Shown here in pieces: positions 12,463 through 22,017 of a stretch of DNA of 64,000 nucleotides. The notes beneath the pieces are model-generated. The model saw nothing but the letters and a program-made list of their open reading frames with translations. It was not told the origin of the DNA and did no database searches. Source of the DNA: Cylicocyclus nassatus (taxonomy: Eukaryota; Nematoda; Chromadorea; Rhabditida; Strongylidae); contig CATQJL010000112.1 in assembly GCA_958299035.1 (NCBI GenBank), positions 81,982,636 to 82,046,635 on the forward strand. The letters run 5' to 3'. The position numbers and the translations under genes are program-made. How positions within the stretch are numbered: position 1 is the stretch's first letter; each line of letters begins with the position of its first letter.

Positions 12463-14314
12463 TTTCTATTGCATGTGTCTGTAACTCTTGCTTTATTCCT
12501 ATGTCTCATTTCGCTTTAGCGTAGTCAGGTGCTGCTCATTAGTGTTCGGCTTGTTTTATATGCTCACACACTTTTCGTGTATTGCTGGTCATTCACACAT
12601 TGTGAGGTTCAAATCTTCTCAACTATTACTTCTTTCTTTTTCTTCTTTTTTGTTTGTTTATGTTTTCTTCTGTTTTACATTTTCGTACTGACACGCCTTT
12701 GAACACGAGACATCACATTTTTCTCTGGCGACTTGCAACGTATGACTTTTATATTCTCCGGCTAGAGAAAGCACATTTATGATGTACTTACCTTCAAATT
12801 CTCCTGCTAGAGAAATTATGGTGTACCTATTGTCGTCAGAACTTTGTTCAATTCTGATATGTGTGTATCATATATGAATAAACATGTACGAAGTTTTGCT
12901 GAGTTGCCGTTTTATTTCACAACTTCTGGGTTGCTAAACCGTAACTTATCTCTACGAGCCGGACGGACGCGTCATTGTTTACTGGGAGCTTCCCACCGCA
13001 CACACCCTTCCCACCACCACTGAGGTCATTATTCACGTATTGATTTGCAGAGTCTGTAGCACAACAGCGCCGTTCCCCCGACATCGATCGCACTGTCGTA
13101 ATTTCAGCGTGTTCGAATGTCGTTCCCATCCTATAATGCTATTTGAATTGTGTAAGTGCTAGGAACGTTCGTATTTTTTGGCATAATCTTTTTTGATTTG
13201 CTAATTTTCCTTTTACCTCTTTCTACTTGGCTACGGGGTAGTTTACATACAACTCAAAGGTTGTTCTACCCTTTCTGCGAGTGATACAAACCGAGATTAG
13301 TGTGGTTTCATACCCGATCTAAGAAACGTTCTTTTGTGGGCCACTAAACAATTTTTGTGTTGTTACTACTAGAAAATCCCTTAGGTAAGATTGATTTTCT
13401 GCACGTGAATGATTTCCCAGGCAACTGTCACTGCAAGACCAGGGCACTCGAGAACGCTTCTTGTGTCTGATTGACTATTTTATACTCGTAATGTGTCTTA
13501 TTTTGGATAATTTACTACGTGGAATTAGGAAGGAACGAGTTTAAGCTTGTTTAGACAAAGCGTTCTGTAGTCTCGTAGTTTTGGAGTAAAGATTCAAAGA
13601 TTTTTTTTTTGTAATGATTAGTCGAGTTTATTTGAATATCATCGCCTCAATCATGGCTTTGGATTCGGATACGGAAAGTTTTCATTATCTATAGAAAGAC
13701 TGAATACTATCCATTTCTAGCATTTTGCCTACAATAATTTGCGGCAAAACTGTCCCGCCTTTTTGAGCGCATGAGAATCTGGAGCAGCTCTGAGCAGTGG
13801 GAAATCTCTCAGATTTCATGGTTTTAGAGAATCGAGTTTCTTCGCTATTTTTTAATACTGTGTGCGCTTTATCAAGTTGTTTGTTTCATCTCTCAGAAAT
13901 TTATATGATCACATAGTGCATGAACTGGAGTAGGAATTTTACAAACTATGGAACCTAAGAAACCGATGGTTTGTACCCTAGCAAGTCTTTCACTTCAGCT
14001 GAGACGTTTTACCACGTGTAGTAAGGAAAGACAAGTTTTTGCTTGTACATGCGTTGGCGTAGCTTTCTCTTGCCCTTAGTTATTTCGCTTGATTGCTGCC
14101 ACTACCTTGCGCCTTTTTTGGTTACGGGTGAAAATTTTTCTCAGTAAACATTGGAGCTTTTTTTTGTGAGATTTCCGTGTCCAAGCTGAAAAGCGTTGTA
14201 CAGTTTCGGTATGCGTTTCCAACTGCAATCTCGACTGTGAATACTTTTCAGTCTGAGAGTAAGAGACTCTATTGCACACTTATCCACCAAGCGCAAACAT
14301 GTCTGTTTCGTTTT

Positions 14315-14549
14315 AAAGGGCCTGGCATACATTGCGCGATTTCAGTCGCGACGCGATTTGGCAATTTGCCAGAAGTTTACAGATCCAACACTAGCAAACT
14401 GCACATGCATAATCTGTATAACTTACATGGCGTGATAAAATGCCCTATCTTCTGTACGTTTGAAAGGTGTTTACAGTGAGTTATGAACAGTTGGAATATT
14501 GCCAGATCGCGTCGCGACTGGAATCGCGTGAAGTATGCCCGGCCCTTGA
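14315..14549. repeat. Fold-back MITE, ends AAAGGGCC / GGCCCTT
   Basis: The left arm (AAAGGGCCTGGCATAC, then GCGATTTCAGTCGCGACGCG) pairs with a right arm ending CGTGAAGTATGCCCGGCCCTT. A second copy of this family lies at 26831-30780, where it is interrupted by the LTR-type element. Confidence 0.85.
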
Positions 14550-14863
14550 AGGGTAGATCATCCAAAATGAGTTGAAAAAAGTATGAACTCGTTAAAAGCG
14601 TTCTCGAGTATTAACCTATCTTTCTCAGAAGGATTGATATACCATCTTGATGTTTTTGCGTTTTGGTAGTAAATTTTCACTGCTGAAAGGATATCACAGA
14701 TTATAACCAATTGCCTTCTGTTTTCCGAAGGTTATAAATTGCCTCCAATCTGTGCATGTGCTTCCTCACTGTCCTCACTGCATGTGTTTCCTCACTCACT
14801 TTCCATTGGCCATCGGAAAATTGTACATAGGATTTGATCTTTAGTTTATCTCTATTCTGCAAA

Positions 14864-14875
14864 TGTTTTAGGTGG
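14864..14875 (+). promoter_or_regulatory. Splice (probably trans-splice) acceptor, first ABHD11 copy
   Basis: TGTTTTAG followed by GTGG and then the ATG. The second copy has TGTTATAG, GTGG, ATG at the same spacing. An acceptor this close to the start of an otherwise intronless gene fits spliced-leader addition. Confidence 0.55.
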
Positions 14876-15772
14876 ATGACAATATTGCCGAGACGGATTC
14901 TGTCGTTGAAATGGAACTGCACCATTCCAAAGCGTGGATGTAGTGTCGGAACTCCACTAGAACTTGTCTCAGCTCGGTACGGTGACCCGTCGAAAGATCG
15001 TTCTCGTCCTCCACTAGTCATTTGTCATGGACTTTTTGGGCAGAAAAATAACTGGAACAGTGTTTCGAAGACAATGCAGCGCCGTCTTGGCTGCACAATC
15101 TATTGTGTGGATCTTCGAAATCATGGCGAATCGCCGTGGTCGGATACTATGAGCTATGATGAAATGGGCGAGGATTTGGCAGCTTTTTTGGGAAATATCT
15201 GCAAAGAGACGGGTTTTTCGCAATTTCACCTGCTTGGACATTCTATGGGCGGGCGGCTGGTTATGCGTATGGCTGTCCATCCATCCTGGCAGCGGCTTAT
15301 TGATCGTTTGATAGTTGAAGATGTGTCGCCAAAAGTTTACGATCTGGATTTTAAAGCCCACGTAACATTCCGGAGTTATATCCATGCTATGGCGGCGTTG
15401 GACATGACGAAAAGCCGAAAAGAATTGCTGAAAGAACTGGAGCACATAGTGCCAGATATTGGGACTCGTCAATTTCTGCTCACCAACCTGGCTCCCAGTG
15501 AGAATGGCGTTTCCCGTTGGCGCTGTAACCTGGAAGCTATAGACAAGAATCTAGAAGGAATTTTGAGATTCACCGTTCCTGATGGAGTGTTCAAAGGTCC
15601 CACCTTGTTTGTTTATGGAGAAAAATCTGGGTATATTCGAGACCAAGATCGTGATTATGTTCGTACGTTATTTCCCGATGTGCGATTTGATAGCATTGCG
15701 AATTCTGGGCATTGGGTTCACGCCGAGCAACCTGATGCTTTTATGAATAGCGTTTGTAGATTTTTAGAATAG
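14876..15772 (+). CDS. abhd-11: ABHD11-like alpha/beta hydrolase, copy 1
   Basis: Single-exon gene of 298 aa. It shows the ABHD11 signature blocks: PPLVICHGLFGQKNNW (oxyanion region), VDLRNHGESPWS, the nucleophile elbow GHSMGG with Ser at about residue 123, IVEDVSPK, FLLTNL and WRCNLEAI, and the terminal NSGHWVHAEQP with catalytic His at about 279. The acid is probably an Asp in the YIRDQD segment, by analogy with human ABHD11. The basic N-terminus (MTILPRRILSLKW) suits a mitochondrial presequence. ABHD11 proteins are mitochondrial serine hydrolases linked to protection of the 2-oxoglutarate dehydrogenase complex. I chose the first ATG after the acceptor; the frame upstream contains no ATG. 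It is paired with a close paralogue 1.9 kb downstream. Confidence 0.93.
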   Translation: MTILPRRILSLKWNCTIPKRGCSVGTPLELVSARYGDPSKDRSRPPLVICHGLFGQKNNWNSVSKTMQRRLGCTIYCVDLRNHGESPWSDTMSYDEMGEDLAAFLGNICKETGFSQFHLLGHSMGGRLVMRMAVHPSWQRLIDRLIVEDVSPKVYDLDFKAHVTFRSYIHAMAALDMTKSRKELLKELEHIVPDIGTRQFLLTNLAPSENGVSRWRCNLEAIDKNLEGILRFTVPDGVFKGPTLFVYGEKSGYIRDQDRDYVRTLFPDVRFDSIANSGHWVHAEQPDAFMNSVCRFLE

Positions 15773-16027
15773 GATAGGGGGGCCGTAGGTTCGAATAGTT
15801 CTTTTGCATTCTAGAATTCATAGTTCTAGCTAGTTCTTACGCTCATAATACCATCTATACTAATAATAATATGGTCAGTATATTGCCAATATGCTTTTCA
15901 TAATAATTGACTGATGACAGAAGTGACATGTCATAATTTTTCAGCTGATGAGATAGGTGCCATGATCTCTTTCATTAAATTCGCAGATGAGTTGATTTTG
16001 AGCTTGCTTGGAGATAGTTTTGCGATC

Positions 16028-16033
16028 AGTAAA
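16028..16033 (+). terminator. Variant polyadenylation signal AGTAAA, ABHD11 copy 1
   Basis: The string CAGTAAAGATT occurs about 255 bp after the stop and again 185 bp after the stop of copy 2 (18770), inside otherwise dissimilar AT-rich flanks. A functional variant hexamer is an inference. Confidence 0.35.
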
Positions 16034-16183
16034 GATTAATCAAAGTGTTTTCATTGTTATGAAAGAGTTCATTTCTCGATTATCTATTAGTCATTTTGAA
16101 GGTTTTGTTTTTATTTGAGGTGTGCGGAATTTGCTTATCTTTCTGTCACTACTCATGTGCCTCTTATTTTTTGCACACTACTT

Positions 16184-16404
16184 TTACAGCCGAGTAGATA
16201 TTCCGCTTAATTTAGTGTGCTTGCACAGTTTATGGAATGCGGTAAAATTTGCGCGTGAACAGGTAGCTGCGCCAGCACTGCGGGTAATTTGCGCGCGCAA
16301 TTGGCCGGCGTCACAGTCGAAGCTGTTTCCTCACGAGCAAATTTTACCGCATTCCATAAACTGTGCAAGCATACTATATTAAGTAGAAAATCTACTCGAC
16401 TGTA
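16184..16404. repeat. Fold-back MITE with GAGTAGAT...ATCTACTC ends
   Basis: It starts ACAGCCGAGTAGAT and ends ATCTACTCGACTGTA. Arms include GTGTGCTTGCACAGTTTATG and its inverse, then AAAATTTGCGCGTGAAC. Elements with the same ends occur at 25547-25690 and 42311-42538. Confidence 0.88.
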
Positions 16405-17226
16405 CATCATGAGTCTATAACCTCAATGTCTTGCATTCATTACGTTGTTTATGACTTCTTTTATTATCATGAGTGGACCACAAACACTCTCCAAAACCTT
16501 GACAGCGTCTTTTGACAGCTTGTGATGCAGAAAAAATGCTTGGACAGAAGCTTCGCTTGCAGAATTTCTAGTCACCGTAAATCGTGTGCTTCTGTCTCGT
16601 TTATACTTCTTCTGCAATTGATTCGTCCATCATACATCTAACGCTATTCATTTGTTGAAGCTCGATTTTTTTTTGAGAGGATACAGTTGTCTCCTAGAGC
16701 AGGCCTCAGAATTGCTCTTTCATGAATGCATTGTGTTTCCCAGTGTTATTTCAACGTTTATTCTTCCACTGATGTAACACTGCGCGACAAATCTCAAGAA
16801 AGTTTGTAGAAACTGTGCAAAATGGCCAGTTCTGACTTTCACGCCGCACTGATAATATTGTGTGCAATCGCACCTATTAGAGTTACGAAACGACTCACTT
16901 GGATCTAAACTGAAGTTCGTACTCTAGAATTAGCATTTAAAAGCTTTAGAAGTTAGCTACTAGCATTGTCACCGTATCCATCTTCTTTAGCGCAGAAATC
17001 AAGCAAAGCGAATACCGTATTATACCGTATTCATTTGATGCTCATTGTCCTTTATCTCCTTTGAACTAGCTCAGGTGATCCGCTTCCTTTTTTGTTATTT
17101 TGACTATTTAGCTCTTCCTTCATTTACCAATCAAGCATCCTAAATTCCCAGTGCCCGGAATTGTCACGAAAAGGTTTAGAATCCGTGACTTCTTGCTTGA
17201 ACTGTTGTTCAGCCTCCTTGAGTTTA

Positions 17227-17397
17227 TAGCGGTAGGGAACGGCCATAGGTTGTCCTTGTTGTCGGGGTTGCGAGGTTGCCGGTCGTTGTAGGACCTCTGA
17301 TGGCCTCCACGTTTCGCGCGCTCTCTAAACTGTCTCTGACCCCGACAACCCCGACAACACTGACAACACCGACAACCTATGGCCGTTCCCGTAGAGA
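17227..17397. repeat. Fold-back with tandem-repeat arms (GTTGTCGG type)
   Basis: Outer ends GGTAGGGAACGGCCATAGG and its inverse CCTATGGCCGTTCCC enclose arms built from repeats of CGACAACCC/CGACAACAC. The centre is non-repetitive. Confidence 0.85.
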
Positions 17398-17685
17398 CTA
17401 CACGCATTCATCCTAAAGATTGGGGAAATTGTGCATTTACACTCAATTCCTGAATACTTGACGTCGAGTATATCAGTTCATCGATTCTGGACGCTTGATT
17501 TGATAGGGGTAATTCGAAATGAGGCATGGATCCTCTATTATAATAAGCTGCTCTTCTGATTATATTGCCTACCATTCTTCACGCTGCCTACGCATTTCCT
17601 TTCCTTTCCTCCCCTTCTACGTAATATTTGAGTCTCTTCTACTCATACTCAGGTTTTTTTTTTCCTTCTCAATTGTTATAGGTGG

Positions 17686-18585
17686 ATGACGGTACTGTCC
17701 AGGCGAGTCCTGTCGTTGAATTGGAAGTGCATCATTTCGAAACGACAATGTAGCGCTGGAGCTCCGCTGGAACTTGCATCGACTAGATATGGTGACCCAT
17801 CGAAAGACCGTTCACGTCCACCTCTGATTATCTGTCATGGACTTTTCGGACAGAAGCACAACTGGAACAGTGTCTCGAAGGCTATGCAACGACGTCTCGG
17901 TAACATAATTTATTGTGTCGATTTACGAAATCATGGCGAATCGCCGTGGTCGGATGCTATGAGCTATGAGGATATGAGTGAAGATGTGGTGGCGTTTTTG
18001 AAGAATATCTCCAAAGAGACGGGTTTCTCGCAATTTCACCTGCTTGGACATTCTATGGGCGGGCGACTTGCCATGCGTATGGCAGTCGATCCGTCCTGGC
18101 AGCAGCTTATTGATCGTCTGATAATTGAAGATGTGTCTCCTAAGGCTTATGATACGGATTTTGATGCACATGTCATATTCCGCAATTACGTCCAGGCTAT
18201 GGCGAAGTTGGATCTGAAAAAGACCAGAAGGGAGCTGCTCAAAGAATTAGAGAACATTGTTCCAGACAGTGCCACACGCGAATTTTTGCTTACTAACTTG
18301 GCTCCCATCGATGGTGGTTTCCGTTGGCGCTGTAACCTTAAAGGTATTGAGAAGAATCTGGACGGAATTTTGGGATTCTCTGTTCCTGATGGAAGATTCG
18401 GAGGTCCAACCTTGTTTGTGTATGGAAAGAACTCACAATATGTACAAGATAGTGATCATGATCATGTTCGTGCGATGTTTCCCGACTCGCAGCTCTATGC
18501 GATTGCAAATTCTGGGCATTGGATCCATGCGGAGCAACCTTATGAATTTATGGATAGTATTTGTAAGTTTCTCGAGAAATCTTAG
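17686..18585 (+). CDS. abhd-11: ABHD11-like alpha/beta hydrolase, copy 2
   Basis: Single-exon gene of 299 aa, a tandem paralogue of the gene at 14876. The same motifs occur in order: PPLIICHGLFGQKHNW, VDLRNHGESPWS, GHSMGG (Ser at about 123), IIEDVSPK, FLLTNL, RWRCNLKGI and NSGHWIHAEQP (His at about 278). Its N-terminus MTVLSRRVLSLNWK is also basic and could target mitochondria. Protein identity with copy 1 is high throughout; DNA identity is patchy, with short almost identical blocks around the GHGES and GHSMGG codons. An acceptor (TGTTATAG) ends 4 bp before the ATG. No frame damage, so both copies look functional. C. elegans also has two abhd-11 genes; whether these two correspond one-to-one or are a separate duplication cannot be told here. 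Confidence 0.93.
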   Translation: MTVLSRRVLSLNWKCIISKRQCSAGAPLELASTRYGDPSKDRSRPPLIICHGLFGQKHNWNSVSKAMQRRLGNIIYCVDLRNHGESPWSDAMSYEDMSEDVVAFLKNISKETGFSQFHLLGHSMGGRLAMRMAVDPSWQQLIDRLIIEDVSPKAYDTDFDAHVIFRNYVQAMAKLDLKKTRRELLKELENIVPDSATREFLLTNLAPIDGGFRWRCNLKGIEKNLDGILGFSVPDGRFGGPTLFVYGKNSQYVQDSDHDHVRAMFPDSQLYAIANSGHWIHAEQPYEFMDSICKFLEKS

Positions 18586-18769
18586 TTCATGTGCAAGTTT
18601 AGCTGTGATACTTACTAATTAAGTTATGCAGTACTAAAATATGATCCAAAGTTGCCTATATGCCTCAATTTTATTGAGCTTTTGTTGTTTACGATCTCCA
18701 TATTCGAGAGAGGATTCCAGGCTATGAAATTGAAATTTCTAGGTTATGAAATTGGTCAAATTGATGCTC

Positions 18770-18775
18770 AGTAAA
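18770..18775 (+). terminator. Variant polyadenylation signal AGTAAA, ABHD11 copy 2
   Basis: Same CAGTAAAGATT context as in copy 1, here 185 bp after the stop. Confidence 0.35.
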
Positions 18776-19163
18776 GATTCGACATTCTGTTCACAATTTT
18801 GTGAAAAAGAGTTTCTCTTTGAATATCTGCAATATGTTATTTGACGTTCATTTTTGTTTGTGATCACGTCCTTGTAGTATTTGTGTTTACCCCATTTTTT
18901 GTCGCTTATGAGATAGCTATAGTCATGAGTGATTCAACGTGCTGATATTATAGGTGTAAGAACTTCCGTTCCGAGTTGCTAGTTTTTTGTCTCTAGTTTG
19001 GCCCTGCACGCAGTTTAGCGGGTGGGTCCGGTTTGGGTTTCAGAGCAAGTATGTACGCATCTCAGGTTAGACACGAAACATACAGTCGGTATCAACCATA
19101 TGTTTCCTTTTCCGTAGTAGCTACGTAGTTGCGTGTGGGCATTGTGCGATTTGAACGCTCGAT

Positions 19164-19371
19164 CGGTAGGGATCGGCCATACTATTCCTGCTATTCCTAC
19201 GATTCCTGCGATTCCCGTGATTCCCGCACTGTTTAGACGCCGCTTAAATGAGCGCGTGTTGCGTGAAACAACACGTAACACGCAACAGGCGCTCATTTAA
19301 GCGGCATATAAACTGTGCGGGAATCACAGGAATCACAGGAATAGCAGGAATAGTATGGCCGATCCCGTACG
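19164..19371. repeat. Fold-back with tandem-repeat arms (ATTCCTGCG type)
   Basis: Outer ends GGTAGGGATCGGCCATA and TATGGCCGATCCCGTA match those of 17227-17397. The arms here are made of a different repeat, CTATTCCTACGATTCCTGCG and its inverse. Inner arms around GCTCATTTAAGCGGC pair across the centre. Confidence 0.85.
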
Positions 19372-19587
19372 CCCGCGAACGTCGCGCGGGCTCCAGCGTT
19401 GCGCTTGAGATGATCGGCAGCGGAGCGCATCCTTGACGCGGACTGTAGGTATGTAGACACCATATTAATAGCTGATTTGATTGCTGCATATATCGTTAGC
19501 ATCAGTAAATTCATTGGACCTATCGGTGACCTGATCCAGTCGTGTCTTAGTGTGTGTACTGCAGAACACGCGCACCGTCGTACGCCT

Positions 19588-19740
19588 TACAGGGCTCCTA
19601 AATTGCAGAGCCGTTTGCACCAGCGGTCGCGCGATCGCGTCGAGCCCGGGTATCGATGGCGCCGGCGCCGGCAAAATGCCCGGGCGCGACGCTGTCGCGC
19701 GACCTCTCGTGCAAACGACTCTGCAATTTAGGAGCCCTGT
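19588..19740. repeat. GC-rich fold-back
   Basis: ACAGGGCTCCTAAATTGCAG at the left returns inverted as CTGCAATTTAGGAGCCCTGT at the right (exact 20-bp outer arms). The inner arms GTCGCGCGATCGCGTCG and CGACGCTGTCGCGCGAC also pair. The centre contains GGCGCCGGCGCC. Much more GC-rich than its flanks. Confidence 0.88.
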
Positions 19741-20109
19741 ACGTTCCCTGTGAATCGTCATTTTCTGGTGTTTTCTGCCCGTTTTCAAGGTGTTATACAT
19801 GTGTAGATTCAAACGGATCCAAGTAATAATCTCTTGTCGGTCTGCTTCATCTAAACGTTGCAGTAACATACTAAGATTGTGGAGCCGTAAAGTTTCATGT
19901 GTTGTCTGCAAGCTTATATATCACTATAAATACACGCCATACTCGGTCCGCTTGATCCTCTTCGTAAAGAAAGCGCGCGTACTGATTTGTCTTTTGGCTC
20001 CGCTTAGATAGAAAATATTTCTCCTATAGTCTGAGCAAGATCGCTGTGCGCGACGCCAAATGGCAATTTAGTAAGCGTGCGTTTTTCACGAGTAGGATCA
20101 AGCCGTCAA

Positions 20110-20250
20110 ATATGGTGTGCGCCTCAGGCTCGTTCATACTTTTCCAGAAGTTCGGGAACAGCTTGTGCATAGAGCTCGAATTTAACGCTGTGCTGGAACT
20201 GTTGCCGAACTTCCGGATCAGTATAAACGCAGCCTTACGAATGCCTCACG
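20110..20250. repeat. Imperfect fold-back
   Basis: CCAGAAGTTCGGGAACAGC on the left pairs with GTTGCCGAACTTCCGG on the right. Weaker pairing continues outward about 30 bp on each side. Confidence 0.6.
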
Positions 20251-22017
20251 TAATTCATAGGACCAGAATGAATTTTACGCTTGAACTGTCAAAGTTGTCA
20301 CGCTACCTCGCACCATACGATGAATTATAACGATGATTTCATTGTGCCACTTGGAAGAGTTTTTGTTGATATGAACTTCATCGTCGATTTTGCCCTAATT
20401 TGTTTTACAATAAAGCTCACACAAAGAGGATTGAGCTAGCATAACAATATGTGTTATTAACTAACTCATTATTAATTACCAATCTGTCACATCTGAATTA
20501 GGAAGCGGGTCATAATGCCGTCATTTAGCTCTCTTGTAGAGCAGGATTCTTTTCCAGTTGACGTGTATGTATTCCTTTCCGCTGTGGTTTATAAGCAAGT
20601 ACTTTAATTATTATTTAAGTCTGCATTCGCAGCTTACAAAAAGCGCTTGCAGGTGCTCTTTTTTTTTGATTGAGTACGCGGTTACTGAGAAAGAGGGTTG
20701 GATAATTGGGATACAGTTGCACAGCTTGGGTAATTGCGTGCATTTTTGCAAGGCCAAGCAAAAAGTGACCTTTTTTTTATGACTACTAGTTTCCTCCATT
20801 CCTTTTGCAGCTGAAATTACTCGGTAATTGCCGTCATTGTGGAAGCCTTTCAAGCTTTCTGGTTAACTATGACAATATTTTTGGCTTAACAGTGCTAGTA
20901 AGTTTTGGTTCTGAGATTGCGCTGCTGACAGCGTATGTTACAAATAAAATGTAAGTTACCTAGACTGATTTATTCGTTTGCATTTTCTGTTTTGGCTATG
21001 CAGCATTTTGCTTTTAATTAATTTGATTCCTATTAAGAATATTTACCTATTGTTAGTGACTAATTTTGAAGCTTCAGTCTTTTAGTTATACCACTGTTGT
21101 TCTCAATTCAATTGTAAGCCTTAGTCTATGGGAATTTGTCAACCTAAATCGAACCCTTTCTTTTCTCAACTTTTATTAAATGACATGTTCATTCATATGT
21201 TTGTCCACGCGACATCTTTTAAGCCAACACGTTCGAGCAAAAACCCTTTTTTTTTCGAAAGTACGGCTTCCGGGTAAGTTGATTGATTGCTAAGCCAGTA
21301 CTTGTTTTATGTTTGTTTATCTTATCTTCTCCTCCATGCAAACTTCAAGGAACTAGTTAGTCAAATGCTAAGGAATGACATTTCGTTCTTGGCTCGCTCT
21401 CGATTGTTTGCACGCGTCCATCTTCGCGTCCCACTGGGACCATTACTTGTTTGATTTTAGCCCTCGGGGAATTGACTAACATAATCGTGTTTTCGCGTGT
21501 ACAGACAGGTTTATGTTTCAACTTGTATGGACATGTTAACACTATCATTTGTAAAAGTTATAGGTGACATTATCACTTTCATCTGTTTCTCATCGAGGTC
21601 GGTCGTTCGATCTTATTCTAAATTTGTTCGGTCTCTATCGCCCCTCCCCCCCCCCCCCGCTCTTCCCCCCACCTCGCCAACCATTTCTTCCTCACTGCTC
21701 TTCGCTCCCTTTCACGCCTATATCTACCTCAAGGCTGTCGTTTTCTTTGCCTTTCGCTGTCCGAAGTGTCTTCTTTTGGTTTTTGCATCTCGTTAAAGTA
21801 GGATTCCGAATGCGATTAGCCGCTGTGCACTTGTCTGATCCATTATTTGTCCCTGCACGAGCTTCCTACGGTAATGGCTTCTTTTCAAGCTTGCTTGATG
21901 TTCATCTCTTTGAAATTATCGATGTGGCAGCGTCAATTCAACTCGTATCGTTTTATTTCCTCCGTCCAATAATGAATTGCAAATACTTCATTACGAAATA
22001 AGTGTTCACTATTACAG

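Larger units (their letters stand above)
12037..14875. other. Intergenic region, MAP7-like to ABHD11
   Basis: AT-rich; no supportable gene. It contains the polyadenylation signal above, a second AATAAA near 12876 and the fold-back at 14315-14549. Short open frames do not resemble known families. Confidence 0.6.
15773..17685. other. Gap between the two ABHD11 copies
   Basis: No gene seen. It carries the 3' UTR of copy 1 and two fold-backs (16184-16404, 17227-17397) in AT-rich sequence. Confidence 0.65.
18586..22017. other. Intergenic region, ABHD11 copy 2 to SAFB-like gene
   Basis: No supportable gene. Three inverted-repeat elements cluster between 19164 and 20250. From 20400 on it is AT-rich, with a C-rich tract near 21640-21680. 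It ends in the acceptor ATTACAG directly before the SAFB-like ATG at 22018. It probably holds the promoter of that gene; no core promoter motif is identifiable. Confidence 0.6.

Noticed and set aside
20046..20330. 95-codon frame
   Set aside because: Most of it overlaps the fold-back at 20110-20250; coding character is not supported.
21564..22001. 145-codon plus frame just before the SAFB-like start
   Set aside because: It is out of context with the acceptor at 22017, rich in Pro/Phe/Leu from CT-rich sequence, and looks like promoter/5' flank.
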